In this document: piece by piece, positions 19,027-27,969 of the stretch
How positions within the stretch are numbered: position 1 is the first letter of the stretch
Layout of the letters: each line of letters starts with the position of its first letter
NCBI RefSeq assembly: GCF_003259955.1
Contig: NZ_QLMK01000001.1
Coordinates: forward strand, 310,001-374,000
Source: Falsochrobactrum ovis
GTDB taxonomy: Bacteria > Pseudomonadota > Alphaproteobacteria > Rhizobiales > Rhizobiaceae
DNA length: 64,000 bases
Reading direction: 5' to 3'
The notes under the pieces: model-generated
What the model saw: only the letters and a program-made list of their open reading frames with translations
The model's database searches: none
What the model was told of the DNA's origin: nothing
Program-made: the position numbers and the translations under genes

Positions 19027-19235
19027 AATTTCACTATTATCTGGGTGTTGCAATCAGCGCCAATAATCTGTCGATTGCATAAAGCGCAGCCAAGCTCAAT
19101 CGAGCCATTTGCGCAGCTTCTTAACATAGAATTAAGCTGCCGTCATCCTGCTCTTTAGCTGGCAGCTATGCGTATTTGATATGAAACAGAAATAGCACGC
19201 GTGAACCGATATTTTGGCTCACGCTTGCTTCTATG

Positions 19236-19262
19236 CAAAAAGCCGGGCAATTGCCCGACTTA
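19236..19262 (-). terminator. Intrinsic terminator after the ialB-family gene
   Basis: On the minus strand AAGTCGGGC AATT GCCCGGCTT is followed by TTT, just past the stop at 19284. A second inverted repeat (GCGTGAACC / GGCTCACGC, 19199-19224) lies beyond it. Confidence 0.75.
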
Positions 19263-19283
19263 ATGTTTGTGAATTGGGCTAGA

Positions 19284-19787
19284 TCAATTGCACTTTTGAA
19301 TAGCGTTAAGTGCAGCCGTGATACCTTTCAATGAATAGGTATAGCTGGTTTTGGTTCCGCGTCTTGATTGTGCCTGAACCTTCATCTCAGCTCCGCCACG
19401 CATCGCAGCGATAAGCTGGGGCTCTTCCGCTGCATTTTCCATCCAGCCAGACTTACCATTGACGAACATAGTGAAGTTACGATTGCCAATGGTAACGGTA
19501 ACTTTGCTATTCGGGTTTAGATCATAGCCGGCCATAAATTGCGGCTCAAAGCTGATATTTTGCCCCGGCTTCTGACTTACGAGGAAGAAATTGTCACCAT
19601 GATCGACATTAGTTGGTGCTTTTTCTGTAGGAACGGAAAGGACGTAGCAGACCTTGCCATTGCCCGACTGGTAGCTATAGGCACCCCAGGCATTGAACTG
19701 GCTGATCTGGCTCGGGGTCTGGGCGAGTGCCTGACCCGCCATACCAATCATGAACACAGAAGCCGCGACGATCGATTTTCCAAGCAT
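19284..19787 (-). CDS. Invasion-associated locus B (IalB)-family secreted protein
   Basis: 167 aa with a signal peptide (MLGKSIVAASVFMIGMAGQALA, cleavage before QTPSQ). The mature part matches the IalB family: FNAWGAYSYQSGNGKVCYVLSVPTEKAPTNVDHGDNFFLVSQKPGQ and WMENAAEEPQLIAAMRGGAEMKVQAQSRRGTKTSYTYSLKG, with one Cys in the KVCYVLS strand and one in the C-terminal KCN that probably form a disulfide. First described from Bartonella invasion loci but widespread in Hyphomicrobiales, with unclear periplasmic function. Monocistronic. Confidence 0.88.
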   Translation of the reverse strand: MLGKSIVAASVFMIGMAGQALAQTPSQISQFNAWGAYSYQSGNGKVCYVLSVPTEKAPTNVDHGDNFFLVSQKPGQNISFEPQFMAGYDLNPNSKVTVTIGNRNFTMFVNGKSGWMENAAEEPQLIAAMRGGAEMKVQAQSRRGTKTSYTYSLKGITAALNAIQKCN

Positions 19788-20139
19788 TGTTCTTACCGGT
19801 TCTCTTTCGTTTGCTTCAAACTTGAAATCACTGCTCTCAAAAACCTTTTGGTCTCATGAAAACAGTGCACGGAAATGGTGCGCGACCTTGGGTGACGCCC
19901 ATCATTTCCAACGGCGGGATATCGTCGCTGCACGCGTCGTCCCATTCAGTTAACCGTAATCTGCCTTGATTGAGGTTACTAAACGGTGAAGTTTTATAAG
20001 AAAACTCAAACGAAAAGCTGCTTGCCCCACGATTCCATAATTGATTTGATCCAAAAGAAAGCGGCAACAGTTTGTCATTAAAACATAAGCACCGCTAGCA
20101 GTACTCAATTTTCACCAATAGCCCACATTATGCAGGCAA
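19788..20139. other. 352-bp intergenic region
   Basis: It holds the upstream region of the IalB-family gene and the downstream side of the DUF1232 gene. The only ORF (76 codons, minus strand) has no RBS and no domain. I see no other feature. Confidence 0.6.
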
Positions 20140-20514
20140 TTAGACATCATCTTTGGCGAGAGCTTGCTGGGCTGCAATCCGATGCGCAGGGGTAATATGT
20201 GTTTTTACCGCAGTTAGGGCGGCCATGAGAACGGCGATATCATCGGTGAAACCTATTCCGGCGAGAATATCCGGCACGAAATCAAGCGGTAACACAAAAT
20301 AAGCAAGAGCCGCCATCAACGTCATCCGCACGCGCGTTGGCGTATTCTGATCAAGCGCACAATAATAGGCGGCAACGACTTCTGGCATAAATGGCACCGC
20401 CCGTCCGGCACGACGCACCGTTTTCCAGAACCCCCGTTTTACTTTCTCACTGCGCTTGCGATATTGGCGATCATCACCCGGATCGAGGATTTCATCAATT
20501 TTGACGCTATCCAT
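20140..20514 (-). CDS. YkvA/DUF1232-family membrane protein
   Basis: 124 aa. The DUF1232 core is RVRMTLMAALAYFVLPLDFVPDILAGIGFTDDIAVLMAALTAVKTHI, containing the family's YF(V)LPxDxxPD motif, preceded by an amphipathic N-terminal half. Two short hydrophobic segments suggest membrane association. Molecular function unknown. RBS AGGAGATAA before the ATG. The phhB gene lies 82 bp upstream on the same strand. Confidence 0.85.
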   Translation of the reverse strand: MDSVKIDEILDPGDDRQYRKRSEKVKRGFWKTVRRAGRAVPFMPEVVAAYYCALDQNTPTRVRMTLMAALAYFVLPLDFVPDILAGIGFTDDIAVLMAALTAVKTHITPAHRIAAQQALAKDDV

Positions 20515-20596
20515 ATCTGCTTATCTCCTATGGCGTGAATCTCCCGCCCTCAAGGTTAAAGATGGTGAGAGATGGAACTTTTCGCAAGTTCTGCTT

Positions 20597-20890
20597 TCAG
20601 CTTGTCAGTGAGTTCATCTTTTGGGCGAGTTTAATATCAAGTTCGGTAATGCCATTTTCGCTATGGGTTGCGAGCGTCACATCCACGCGATTATAAACAT
20701 TGAACCATTCCGGATGGTGGTCAATCTTCTCAGCATAAAGCGCTACACGCGTCATAAAGCCAAAGGCTTCGCTGAAATTTTTGAACTTGAAGCTTTTCGA
20801 AATAGCCTCGCGATCTGGAATTTTCTGCCAGCCTTCCAAGCTCGCAAGCGCTTGCTTTAACTCGTCATCATTCAGCCGATTGCGCTGCAT
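20597..20890 (-). CDS. phhB: Pterin-4a-carbinolamine dehydratase
   Basis: 97 aa, the standard size. The catalytic histidine motif is HHPEW at residues 58-62 ([32 protein letters not shown]). The enzyme dehydrates 4a-hydroxytetrahydropterin in cofactor recycling; no phenylalanine hydroxylase is visible nearby, and in many alphaproteobacteria the protein is encoded away from phhA. Divergent from the LMW-PTP gene, across an 18-bp tandem duplication. Confidence 0.93.
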   Translation of the reverse strand: MQRNRLNDDELKQALASLEGWQKIPDREAISKSFKFKNFSEAFGFMTRVALYAEKIDHHPEWFNVYNRVDVTLATHSENGITELDIKLAQKMNSLTS

Positions 20891-20942
20891 GGTAATTTGC
20901 CTATGCTTAGTTTCAAAGATTCTTGATCTTGCAGGCGAGCAG

Positions 20943-20978
20943 CCCGCAAGTCTTAATAATCCCGCAAGTCTTAATAAT
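20943..20978. repeat. Perfect 18-bp tandem duplication
   Basis: The unit CCCGCAAGTCTTAATAAT occurs twice head to tail (20943-20960, 20961-20978) in the 110-bp divergent promoter region between phhB and the phosphatase gene. Confidence 0.9.
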
Positions 20979-21000
20979 ATAGCACAGGTGCAAGAGTTCC

Positions 21001-21510
21001 GTGACCCTATCAGCCCCGACCAGTATTCTATTTGTTTGTGCCGGTAATATTTGTCGTTCGCCGCTGGCGGAAGGTGTGATGGCCGAAGTTCTCAAACAAC
21101 GCAGGATTGATCACGTCTTGATCGATTCGGCCGGAACGAATAATTATCATACGGGCGAAGCGCCAGACCGCCGTTCCATCCGTGTGGCCGCCAAGAATAA
21201 TCTTGATATTTCTGCTCAACGCTGCCGCCAATTAACAGCAGCAGATTTCAATCGCTTTGATCTCATTTTGGGCATGGATCATTATAATATGCGCATGATT
21301 GCTGAACGCGCCCCGGCTCAGTTTAGTGCGACCACCGGGCTTTTCACTGAAATAGCCCAAGGAAACGCAATTGAAATCCCCGATCCATATTATGGAGATA
21401 TCGGGGATTTCGAGCAGGTTTATCGTATGGTTCTGGCAGCTTCGAGATCGCTTGCTGACCAATTCTGGCGCATTGAAGAGACAAGCGGCCAGGCTTCCTC
21501 TACGACATAG
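21001..21510 (+). CDS. Low molecular weight protein tyrosine phosphatase
   Basis: 169 aa, GTG start. The P-loop CX5R is CAGNICRS, nucleophile C13 and R19; the general-acid loop is DPYY with D128. Typical LMW-PTPs remove phosphate from tyrosine in small-protein or exopolysaccharide kinase substrates; here no tyrosine kinase is nearby. The last 91 nt overlap the convergent thpR gene. No strong RBS before the GTG. Confidence 0.92.
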   Translation: MTLSAPTSILFVCAGNICRSPLAEGVMAEVLKQRRIDHVLIDSAGTNNYHTGEAPDRRSIRVAAKNNLDISAQRCRQLTAADFNRFDLILGMDHYNMRMIAERAPAQFSATTGLFTEIAQGNAIEIPDPYYGDIGDFEQVYRMVLAASRSLADQFWRIEETSGQASSTT

Positions 21511-22013
21511 GGCCCTCCGCCCGTAGATTCGCGCGAAGACATGAGCACAAAGCGGCCAACCTTAAACGGAAGCGTTGTAAAATTGCCCCTTCCCGAAAGA
21601 TAGCGAGCGACATCGTCGATTCGTACATTGCTTTTCAATCGGGCCAAAGTCACATGCGGTGTAAATTTGCGCGGATCGGCTGGGAGCCCCAAACGTTGGC
21701 AAATCCGCTCAATTTCTGCCTGTAGAGCAATCAGATCAGGCGAAGCGGATACACCAGCATAGATGCTGTGCGGCTTTTTTGTGCCAAATGCATCCACACC
21801 TGCGAGGCTGAGCATGAATTCGGGCCGTTTGACACGATCCAAAGCATGGGCGATCTCGTCAGCAATATGTCCTTCTACATCTCCTATAAAACGCAGTGTG
21901 AGATGGTAATTCTCAACATCAATCCAGCGTGCGCCCGGAAGTCCGCCTCTTAGCAATGAGAGCGAAAGCGCGGCGTCGCGCGGGATTTCGAGGGCAGTAA
22001 AGAGACGCGGCAT
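21420..22013 (-). CDS. thpR: RNA 2',3'-cyclic phosphodiesterase (2H family)
   Basis: 197 aa. The start is the second ATG (22011-22013): GAGGAGG stands at proper distance before it but abuts the first ATG. The two HxT catalytic motifs are HLTLRFIGDV and HVTLARL, the hallmark of the 2H/ThpR (LigT) family, which opens 2',3'-cyclic phosphate ends. The C-terminus after about EEAWPL (28 residues) lies antisense to the phosphatase gene and may be an extension by readthrough past an ancestral stop. Confidence 0.9.
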   Translation of the reverse strand: MPRLFTALEIPRDAALSLSLLRGGLPGARWIDVENYHLTLRFIGDVEGHIADEIAHALDRVKRPEFMLSLAGVDAFGTKKPHSIYAGVSASPDLIALQAEIERICQRLGLPADPRKFTPHVTLARLKSNVRIDDVARYLSGRGNFTTLPFKVGRFVLMSSRESTGGGPYVVEEAWPLVSSMRQNWSASDLEAARTIR

Positions 22014-22097
22014 GAGCATCCTCCTCGAATGGTTTTAACATATCCAGCGAATCATTGATTGCGCTTGGGAGCAAGCTGATAATGCCTCCGCTGCAAA

Positions 22098-22820
22098 TTA
22101 CCCGTTGGATGTCCCCGTCTTTTGCAGTGCATCCAGCGTTTTTTCGATCAGAGGTAAAAACTTGCTTACTATCATCCCCACGCCTTTTTCGTTGGGGTGC
22201 ATTCCGTCCTCTAGTAAAAAATCCTTCTGCGTAGCCACTCCGTCGAGGAAAAACGGATAGAGTGCTATTTGGTGCTTTTGAGCAAGCCGGGGATAGATAG
22301 GGTTAAACTTATCAGCATAATCCTCTCCCATATTGGGCGGAGCCAGCATTCCGGCAAGGATGATGTCGATATCGCGCTCTTTTAATCGGGTGATCATAGT
22401 ATCGAGATTTTTCTCAGTAATCTCGGGCGAGATGCCACGTAATGCGTCATTGGCTCCAAGTTCGAGAATAACCAGATCGGTCCCATCTGGAACCGACCAG
22501 TCAATGCGTGACAATCCGCCCGTTGTCGTGTCCCCCGAAACTCCTGCATTCTCCACGGTGACATTAAATCCCTTTTCGTGCAGGGCTGTTTCAAGCTGTT
22601 GTGGAAATCCGGCATTGCCAGGCAAGAGGTAGCCAGCCATTAAACTATCGCCGAAACCGACAATCTTGATCTGCGAGAGTTGTTCTGTTGGAAGTGCGTC
22701 TCCAAGCCCTGTCGGCTCTTCCGCCTTGGCCGCAGCGACAGCGAGAATTAATGCGCAAAAACCCACAATAAAGTGGCGCGAAAAGGTCAGGACGGGATTT
22801 GAGTGTTTGAAACGCATCAT
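22098..22820 (-). CDS. tesA: Acyl-CoA thioesterase I/lysophospholipase L1 (GDSL hydrolase)
   Basis: 240 aa. Start at the double ATG 22815-22820, giving a signal peptide (RHFIVGFCALILAVAAAKA); the frame is open further upstream, into the divergent ABC gene, but the residues there are not family-like. SGNH motifs: GFGDSLMAGY with nucleophile S59, the GANDALRG block and DGMHPNEKG with catalytic Asp and His. Acts in the periplasm. Divergent from a YbbA/YbbP-type ABC system, as in many proteobacteria. Confidence 0.93.
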   Translation of the reverse strand: MMRFKHSNPVLTFSRHFIVGFCALILAVAAAKAEEPTGLGDALPTEQLSQIKIVGFGDSLMAGYLLPGNAGFPQQLETALHEKGFNVTVENAGVSGDTTTGGLSRIDWSVPDGTDLVILELGANDALRGISPEITEKNLDTMITRLKERDIDIILAGMLAPPNMGEDYADKFNPIYPRLAQKHQIALYPFFLDGVATQKDFLLEDGMHPNEKGVGMIVSKFLPLIEKTLDALQKTGTSNG

Positions 22821-22944
22821 CAATGACCCATATTTGAGAAACTGCGGACAAGCCGCGCAAGAACTTCTCTGTAATAATCGGCGCAAAACAAGTCCAAATT
22901 TGTGGCGTGCTCTGGTTCTAATATTCATATAGGAAGAAATACGC

Positions 22945-23673
22945 GTGACGGAACAGGCGAGCGCACCGATTATCATTCTCGAAAACATTGATCTGACCCT
23001 TGGACATGCTGCCTCTTCGGTCCATGTTCTCAAAAATATTTCTCTTGAAATCGCCAAGGGGCAATCGGTGGGCGTGGTCGGTCCGTCAGGCTCTGGCAAA
23101 TCGACGCTGCTCATGGTGCTGGCGGGACTTGAAAAGGTCGATAGTGGCACTGTGAAAATTGCAGGCGAGACGATTAGCGCCATGAGCGAAGATCAAGCGG
23201 CAGCTTTTCGGGGTGCCAATATTGGCATCGTTTTTCAGTCTTTCCATCTGATTCCCAATATGACTGCGCTTGAAAATGTCGCCGTGCCGCTTGAGCTTGC
23301 AGGTCGCAAGGATGCTTTTGAGATAGCTCAGCGTGAATTAGAAGCCGTAGGGCTTGGCGAACGTCTCACCCATTACCCGTCGGAACTTTCGGGCGGGGAG
23401 CAGCAACGCGTGGCCATCGCACGTGCGCTTGCACCATCTCCTAAGATCCTGATTGCCGATGAGCCGACCGGTAATCTCGACACGGCAACAGGCCGCCAGA
23501 TTGCTGATCTATTATTTGCCAAACAGCGGGAAAACGGCCTCACCATGGTGCTTGTTACCCACGATCCCTTGCTTGCCGCGCGCTGTGATCGTGAAATTCC
23601 AGTGCGCAATGGTTTAATCGAAGATCCGGCGCATAATGCAGCGTTTCCGAAAAATCTGGCGGTCGGCCTATGA
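22945..23673 (+). CDS. ABC transporter ATPase, YbbA/LolD type
   Basis: 242 aa with Walker A GPSGSGKST, Q-loop FQSFHLIPNMTALENVAVPLEL, signature LSGGEQQRVAIARAL and Walker B ILIADEPTGNLD. The start is GTG 22945 behind AGGAAGAA. It overlaps the permease gene by ATGA, so the two form one operon. The TesA gene is divergent. The pair resembles E. coli YbbA/YbbP; substrate unknown, possibly lipid-linked or a lipoprotein-like molecule (inference from family). Confidence 0.93.
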   Translation: MTEQASAPIIILENIDLTLGHAASSVHVLKNISLEIAKGQSVGVVGPSGSGKSTLLMVLAGLEKVDSGTVKIAGETISAMSEDQAAAFRGANIGIVFQSFHLIPNMTALENVAVPLELAGRKDAFEIAQRELEAVGLGERLTHYPSELSGGEQQRVAIARALAPSPKILIADEPTGNLDTATGRQIADLLFAKQRENGLTMVLVTHDPLLAARCDREIPVRNGLIEDPAHNAAFPKNLAVGL

Positions 23674-26219
23674 GGTCAGCGCGTTCTATTTTGCTGGCAT
23701 TGCGCTTTGCCCTGTGCGAAATGCGCGGCGGGCTTTCAGGCTTTTATATTTTCCTGGCCTGTATCGCTCTGGGGGTCGCGGCAATCGGCGGCGTCAACTC
23801 CGTCGCGCATTCTGTAAGCGCCGGGATTGCATCCGAAGGCCAGACTATTCTTGGCGGGGATATAAGCTTTGCCCTTAATCAGCGAGAGGTGAGTGAGCCA
23901 GAACGCGCTTTTATCGAAGGTCTCGGGCCTATCGCTGAAACGGCTACTATGCGTTCAATGGCAAGGCTTCCCGATGGTTCTGATCAATCACTTGTTGAGG
24001 TAAAAGCAGTCGATCAGGCCTATCCGCTCTATGGTGATCTCAAGGTTGAGCCGCCAATGGCGCTCAAGGAAATCACTGCTGAAAAAGGCGGAGTTTATGG
24101 CGCTGCGGTGTCGCAAGGTTTTCTAGACCGCATGGGCGTGCCACTCGGTACGAAAGTTCTGCTTGGATCCGAAACTTTTGAATTACGCACCGTAATTCAG
24201 TCTGAGCCAGACCTTCTATCATCAGGTTTTAATTTTGCACCGCGCTTTCTGGTTTCGCTGGATGGATTGCGCGCTTCCGGATTGATCCAGCCGGGAAGCC
24301 TTGTTGATCATATTTATAAGGTCCGGCTGCCCGATGGAGCTCCGGATTCGGCGATTGCCGCTGTGCGCCAGCAGGCGGCAGCGGATTTCCCCAGTTCTGG
24401 GTGGAATATTCGCTCACGCGGCAATGCAGCGCCCGCACTGAGCGCAAATATTGAACGTTTCTCACAGTTTCTAACACTCGTCGGTTTAACTGCTCTTATT
24501 GTTGGCGGTGTTGGGGTGGCCAATGCTGTGCGCGCCTATCTTGAAGCTAAGCGCGGCGTCATAGCCACATTCAAATCGCTTGGCGCACCAGCTGGCTTTG
24601 CAGTGCTGGTCTATCTCGTTCAGATATTGGTGATCGGCTTTATCGGAATAATTCTGGGGCTTATCTTTGCGGCTGCGATGCCCTATCTCGCCGCAGCAAT
24701 TCTTGCAGATTATCTGCCTGTGGCAGCCGGCGGCGGATTTTATCCAAAAGCGCTGGGGCTCGCAGCTATTTTTGGCGTAATGACTACACTCGCTTTCGCC
24801 ATCATTCCACTAGGCCGCGCTCGCAATATCCCGGCTACCGCCTTATTCCGTGAACAGGGCTTTGATCAGCGCGGTTTGCCGCCATTTCTCTATCTTGCTT
24901 GTTCTCTATTATTGATCGCTGCTCTGGCGGGCCTTGCACTATATGTGGCTTATGATCGGCGGATCGCTGCGATTTTTCTGATCTCTACCGTGGCTGCTTT
25001 CGGAATATTGCGCCTTGTGGCGGACGGCATACGCTGGCTCGCAAGACATGCACCGCGTGTGCGATCAACAGCGCTACGGCTTGCAATCGGCAATATCCAC
25101 CGACCGGGTGCGTTGACGCCTTCCGTTGTTCTGTCTCTCGGGCTTGGCCTGACTTTGATGGTTGCTATTGCGCTTATCGATGGAAATTTACGCCGACAGG
25201 TTTCTGAAAATATTCCTGCGCAAGCGCCTGATTTCTTTTTCGTCGATATTCAGAACAATGATATCGGAGATTTTAAAGACCTGCTCAGCAACATTGTGCC
25301 TGACGGAAAGCTAACATCGGGTCCGATGCTCCGAGGGCGTATCATTGAGCTTAACGGGCAAAATGTCCGGGACATGAAGATCCCGCCTGAAGCTGCCTGG
25401 GTGCTGCGGGGTGATCGCGGTCTTACCTTTGCTGAGCAATTGCCCGAAAACTCCACCTTGGGTGAAGGGAAATGGTGGCCAGAAAATTACGATGGAGAGC
25501 CGCTGGTTTCCTTTGCTGAACGGGAAGGTAAAGAGCTTGGCCTGCAACTGGGTGACACTGTGACGATCAATGTGCTGGGCCGCAATATCTCGGCGAAGAT
25601 CGCCAGTTTCCGGCAAGTGCAGTGGGAAACTTTGGCGATGAATTTTGTCATGGTATTTTCGCCCAACACTTTTGCAGGTGCGCCAGCAACATGGCTTGCG
25701 ACATTGACGATACCGGAAGATCAGAAAGCTCTTGCACCCGAGGTTTTGCGACAAGTGACCAAAACCTGGCCAGCAGTGACCACTGTGAGTGTGACCGATG
25801 CTTTGGATGTCGCCAATGATCTGATCAGCCAGCTTGCAACGGCGATTCGGGCAGCTTCTGCCATCGCCCTCGCTGCGTCAGTGCTGGTATTGGGAGGAGC
25901 GCTGGCGGCTGGCAATCGTGCGCGAGTCCATGACGCAGTTGTCCTTAAGACGCTGGGCGCCACCCGACGCACTCTTATATTAGCCTATGTGACGGAATAT
26001 ATGTTGCTGGGCCTAGCCACCTCGATTTTTGCACTGGTGGCGGGCGGTATTGCTGGATGGTATGTGGTCGTTGAAGTGATGAAGCTTAAAGCGCAGTTTT
26101 TGCCCGATATTGCCATCATGACCGTATTCATCGCTCTGATTCTGACGGTTGGATTCGGGCTGGCGGGGACTTGGCGCGTGCTCGGTCAAAAGCCTGCAAC
26201 GGTTCTACGAACAGTATAA
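23670..26219 (+). CDS. FtsX-like ABC permease, YbbP type
   Basis: 849 aa with the ten-helix two-FtsX layout: an N-terminal helix (GFYIFLACIALGVAAIGGVNSVAHSVSAGIASEGQTILGGD), a large periplasmic domain, helices about 265-470, a second periplasmic domain about 510-700 and a C-terminal FtsX block ending FGLAGTWRVLGQKPATVLR. The motif GGDISFALNQREVSEPERAF is typical of YbbP. Start ATG overlaps the ATPase stop. Partner of the preceding ATPase. Confidence 0.92.
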   Translation: MRSARSILLALRFALCEMRGGLSGFYIFLACIALGVAAIGGVNSVAHSVSAGIASEGQTILGGDISFALNQREVSEPERAFIEGLGPIAETATMRSMARLPDGSDQSLVEVKAVDQAYPLYGDLKVEPPMALKEITAEKGGVYGAAVSQGFLDRMGVPLGTKVLLGSETFELRTVIQSEPDLLSSGFNFAPRFLVSLDGLRASGLIQPGSLVDHIYKVRLPDGAPDSAIAAVRQQAAADFPSSGWNIRSRGNAAPALSANIERFSQFLTLVGLTALIVGGVGVANAVRAYLEAKRGVIATFKSLGAPAGFAVLVYLVQILVIGFIGIILGLIFAAAMPYLAAAILADYLPVAAGGGFYPKALGLAAIFGVMTTLAFAIIPLGRARNIPATALFREQGFDQRGLPPFLYLACSLLLIAALAGLALYVAYDRRIAAIFLISTVAAFGILRLVADGIRWLARHAPRVRSTALRLAIGNIHRPGALTPSVVLSLGLGLTLMVAIALIDGNLRRQVSENIPAQAPDFFFVDIQNNDIGDFKDLLSNIVPDGKLTSGPMLRGRIIELNGQNVRDMKIPPEAAWVLRGDRGLTFAEQLPENSTLGEGKWWPENYDGEPLVSFAEREGKELGLQLGDTVTINVLGRNISAKIASFRQVQWETLAMNFVMVFSPNTFAGAPATWLATLTIPEDQKALAPEVLRQVTKTWPAVTTVSVTDALDVANDLISQLATAIRAASAIALAASVLVLGGALAAGNRARVHDAVVLKTLGATRRTLILAYVTEYMLLGLATSIFALVAGGIAGWYVVVEVMKLKAQFLPDIAIMTVFIALILTVGFGLAGTWRVLGQKPATVLRTV

Positions 26220-26499
26220 AGTAGCTGTAATATTTAGCAGCGGCTTTGTTAACCTATTGGAAGTCATAGAGAATGGCTTTCAAATTTCGACGCATATCAT
26301 GGCGATTTTTCGCAAGAACTACTTGTGTATAAGCGGTAAAATCCCCATAATATCGCTAGGCATGCTGGGGTCCCGCCAGCGGCGCCTGGTGGCGGCTTGA
26401 AGTTGTGTTTCAAATTACCTAGTTTTTCGGAGATGAGCACGACAAACAATGAAAAAGCGCCCCGACACCCGACGGGACAACGCAAGAGGAATTTAAGTC

Positions 26500-27279
26500 A
26501 TGGCTGACTATCGTAACATTCAGGCCCAGAGGACCGTTGGCGGTGCCCGCGTTGGCGCTGACATTGATCAGGGTCTGCGCAGCTATATGCTGGGCGTCTA
26601 CAACATGATGGCAATCGGCCTGGCCGTTACCGGTCTGGCTGCTTTTGCTGTTGCCGCACTCGCAACGACCACGGACCCATCCGCTGCCGTTGCTCAGCTT
26701 CCAAATGGTAAAATGATCACCGCACTGGGTGCAGCGCTTTACACTTCCCCGCTTCGCTGGGTTGTTATGCTTGCGCCTTTGGCAGCGGTATTCTTCCTCA
26801 GCTTCCGTATTGAGCGTCTTTCGGTTGCGACGGCCAATGCAGTATTCTGGGGCTATGCAGCGCTTGTAGGTCTTTCGCTGTCGTCGATTTTCTTGGTTTT
26901 CACCGGCCAGAGCATCGTTCGCACTTTCTTTGTGACCGCCGCTTCCTTCGGTGCGCTCTCGCTTTATGGTTACACAACCAAGCGCGATCTTTCGGCGATG
27001 GGCTCATTCCTGATTATGGGTCTTTTCGGCCTCATCATCGCCTCGGTCGTTAACATTTTCCTCGGCTCAACCGCTTTGCAATTTGCAATCTCGGTCATTG
27101 GTGTCCTGATTTTTGCTGGTCTGACCGCTTATGACACGCAGTCGATCAAGGAAATGTATTACGAAGGCGATGGTTCAGAAACCCACGGCCGTAAGGTTGT
27201 GATGGGCGCGCTGCGTCTCTATCTCGACTTCATCAACATGTTCATGTTCTTGCTGCAATTTATGGGCAACCGCGAATAA
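26500..27279 (+). CDS. Bax inhibitor-1 (BI-1/YccA) family membrane protein
   Basis: 259 aa with seven hydrophobic helices. Family markers: GLRSYMLGVYNMMAIGLAVTGLAAF, ANAVFWGYAALVGLSLSSIF, FGALSLYGYTTKRDLSAMGSFLIMGLFGLIIASVVNIFL and GLTAYDTQSIKEMYYE with the conserved Asp pair region at the C-terminus. The E. coli homologue YbhL/YccA acts in membrane quality control. RBS AGAGGAA precedes the ATG; a clean terminator follows. Confidence 0.92.
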   Translation: MADYRNIQAQRTVGGARVGADIDQGLRSYMLGVYNMMAIGLAVTGLAAFAVAALATTTDPSAAVAQLPNGKMITALGAALYTSPLRWVVMLAPLAAVFFLSFRIERLSVATANAVFWGYAALVGLSLSSIFLVFTGQSIVRTFFVTAASFGALSLYGYTTKRDLSAMGSFLIMGLFGLIIASVVNIFLGSTALQFAISVIGVLIFAGLTAYDTQSIKEMYYEGDGSETHGRKVVMGALRLYLDFINMFMFLLQFMGNRE

Positions 27280-27302
27280 GCGAATAAAACATGGGTTGAA
27301 TA

Positions 27303-27325
27303 GGGCAGCATTTGCTGCCCTTTTT
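27303..27325 (+). terminator. Intrinsic terminator of the BI-1 family gene
   Basis: 8-bp stem GGGCAGCA / TGCTGCCC with a 2-nt loop gap, then TTTTTG. It lies 24 bp after the stop codon. Confidence 0.9.
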
Positions 27326-27391
27326 GCTTTTATGCGGTCAGTTTCTGATGCATTCTGCATCTACCAATATTAACCCCCAGCCCGGTTTCAC

Positions 27392-27940
27392 ATGCCCCTT
27401 ATTCGCAAATTCTCGTCGCCCGACATAGATGCGGTTACCGCAATCTATGCCCATGCAGTTCTTTATGGTGCCGGTACTTATGAGATTGAGCCACCTTCGC
27501 GTGACGAGATGAAAACTCGCTTCGAAAGAATTGTGAAACAAGGTTTTCCTATTTTGATAGCTGAGGAAAATGGCATTGTGCTCGGCTATGCTTATGCCAG
27601 CCATTTCCGCAACAGAGCGGCCTATAATTGGCTTGCGGAAGACTCGATCTATGTGTCGCCCGACGCCAAAGGCAAAGGCGTGGGGAAAAGTCTGCTCCAG
27701 GAATTGGTGCTGCGAACAGAAGCGCTGGGATTTCGGCAGATGCTTGCAGTTATCGGCGATGGCGACGGCAATATTGGCTCGGTCAAACTGCATGAGAGCC
27801 TCGGCTTTACCCATTGCGGGTCTATTCGCGCTTCAGGCTATAAGCATGGGCGCTGGCTAAATACTATTTTGATGCAACTACCGCTTAATGGCGGCGATGT
27901 GGATGCACCACAAGCCAGCCCGCTTCTGTCTCCTCTTTGA
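27392..27940 (+). CDS. GNAT N-acetyltransferase, phosphinothricin/methionine sulfoximine type
   Basis: 182 aa. The motif A acetyl-CoA site is VSPDAKGKGVGKSLLQELV; the N-terminal TAIYAHAVLYGAGTYEIEPPSRDEM and FRNRAAYNWLAEDSIYV match the PAT/YwnH-type family that acetylates phosphinothricin or methionine sulfoximine. Substrate here is not testable from sequence. Convergent with cysA. Confidence 0.85.
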   Translation: MPLIRKFSSPDIDAVTAIYAHAVLYGAGTYEIEPPSRDEMKTRFERIVKQGFPILIAEENGIVLGYAYASHFRNRAAYNWLAEDSIYVSPDAKGKGVGKSLLQELVLRTEALGFRQMLAVIGDGDGNIGSVKLHESLGFTHCGSIRASGYKHGRWLNTILMQLPLNGGDVDAPQASPLLSPL

Positions 27941-27969
27941 TAACTTTATCGATTAAGCCTTTTATTCAG

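Noticed and set aside
19837-20067. 76-codon minus-strand ORF upstream of the IalB-family gene
   Set aside because: No RBS, no hydrophobic signal and unusual composition; treated as noncoding.
22821-23183. In-frame extension of the tesA ORF into the start of the divergent ABC gene
   Set aside because: The residues are not family-like, lie antisense to the start of a clear ABC ATPase, and a signal peptide begins at the ATG pair 22815-22820.
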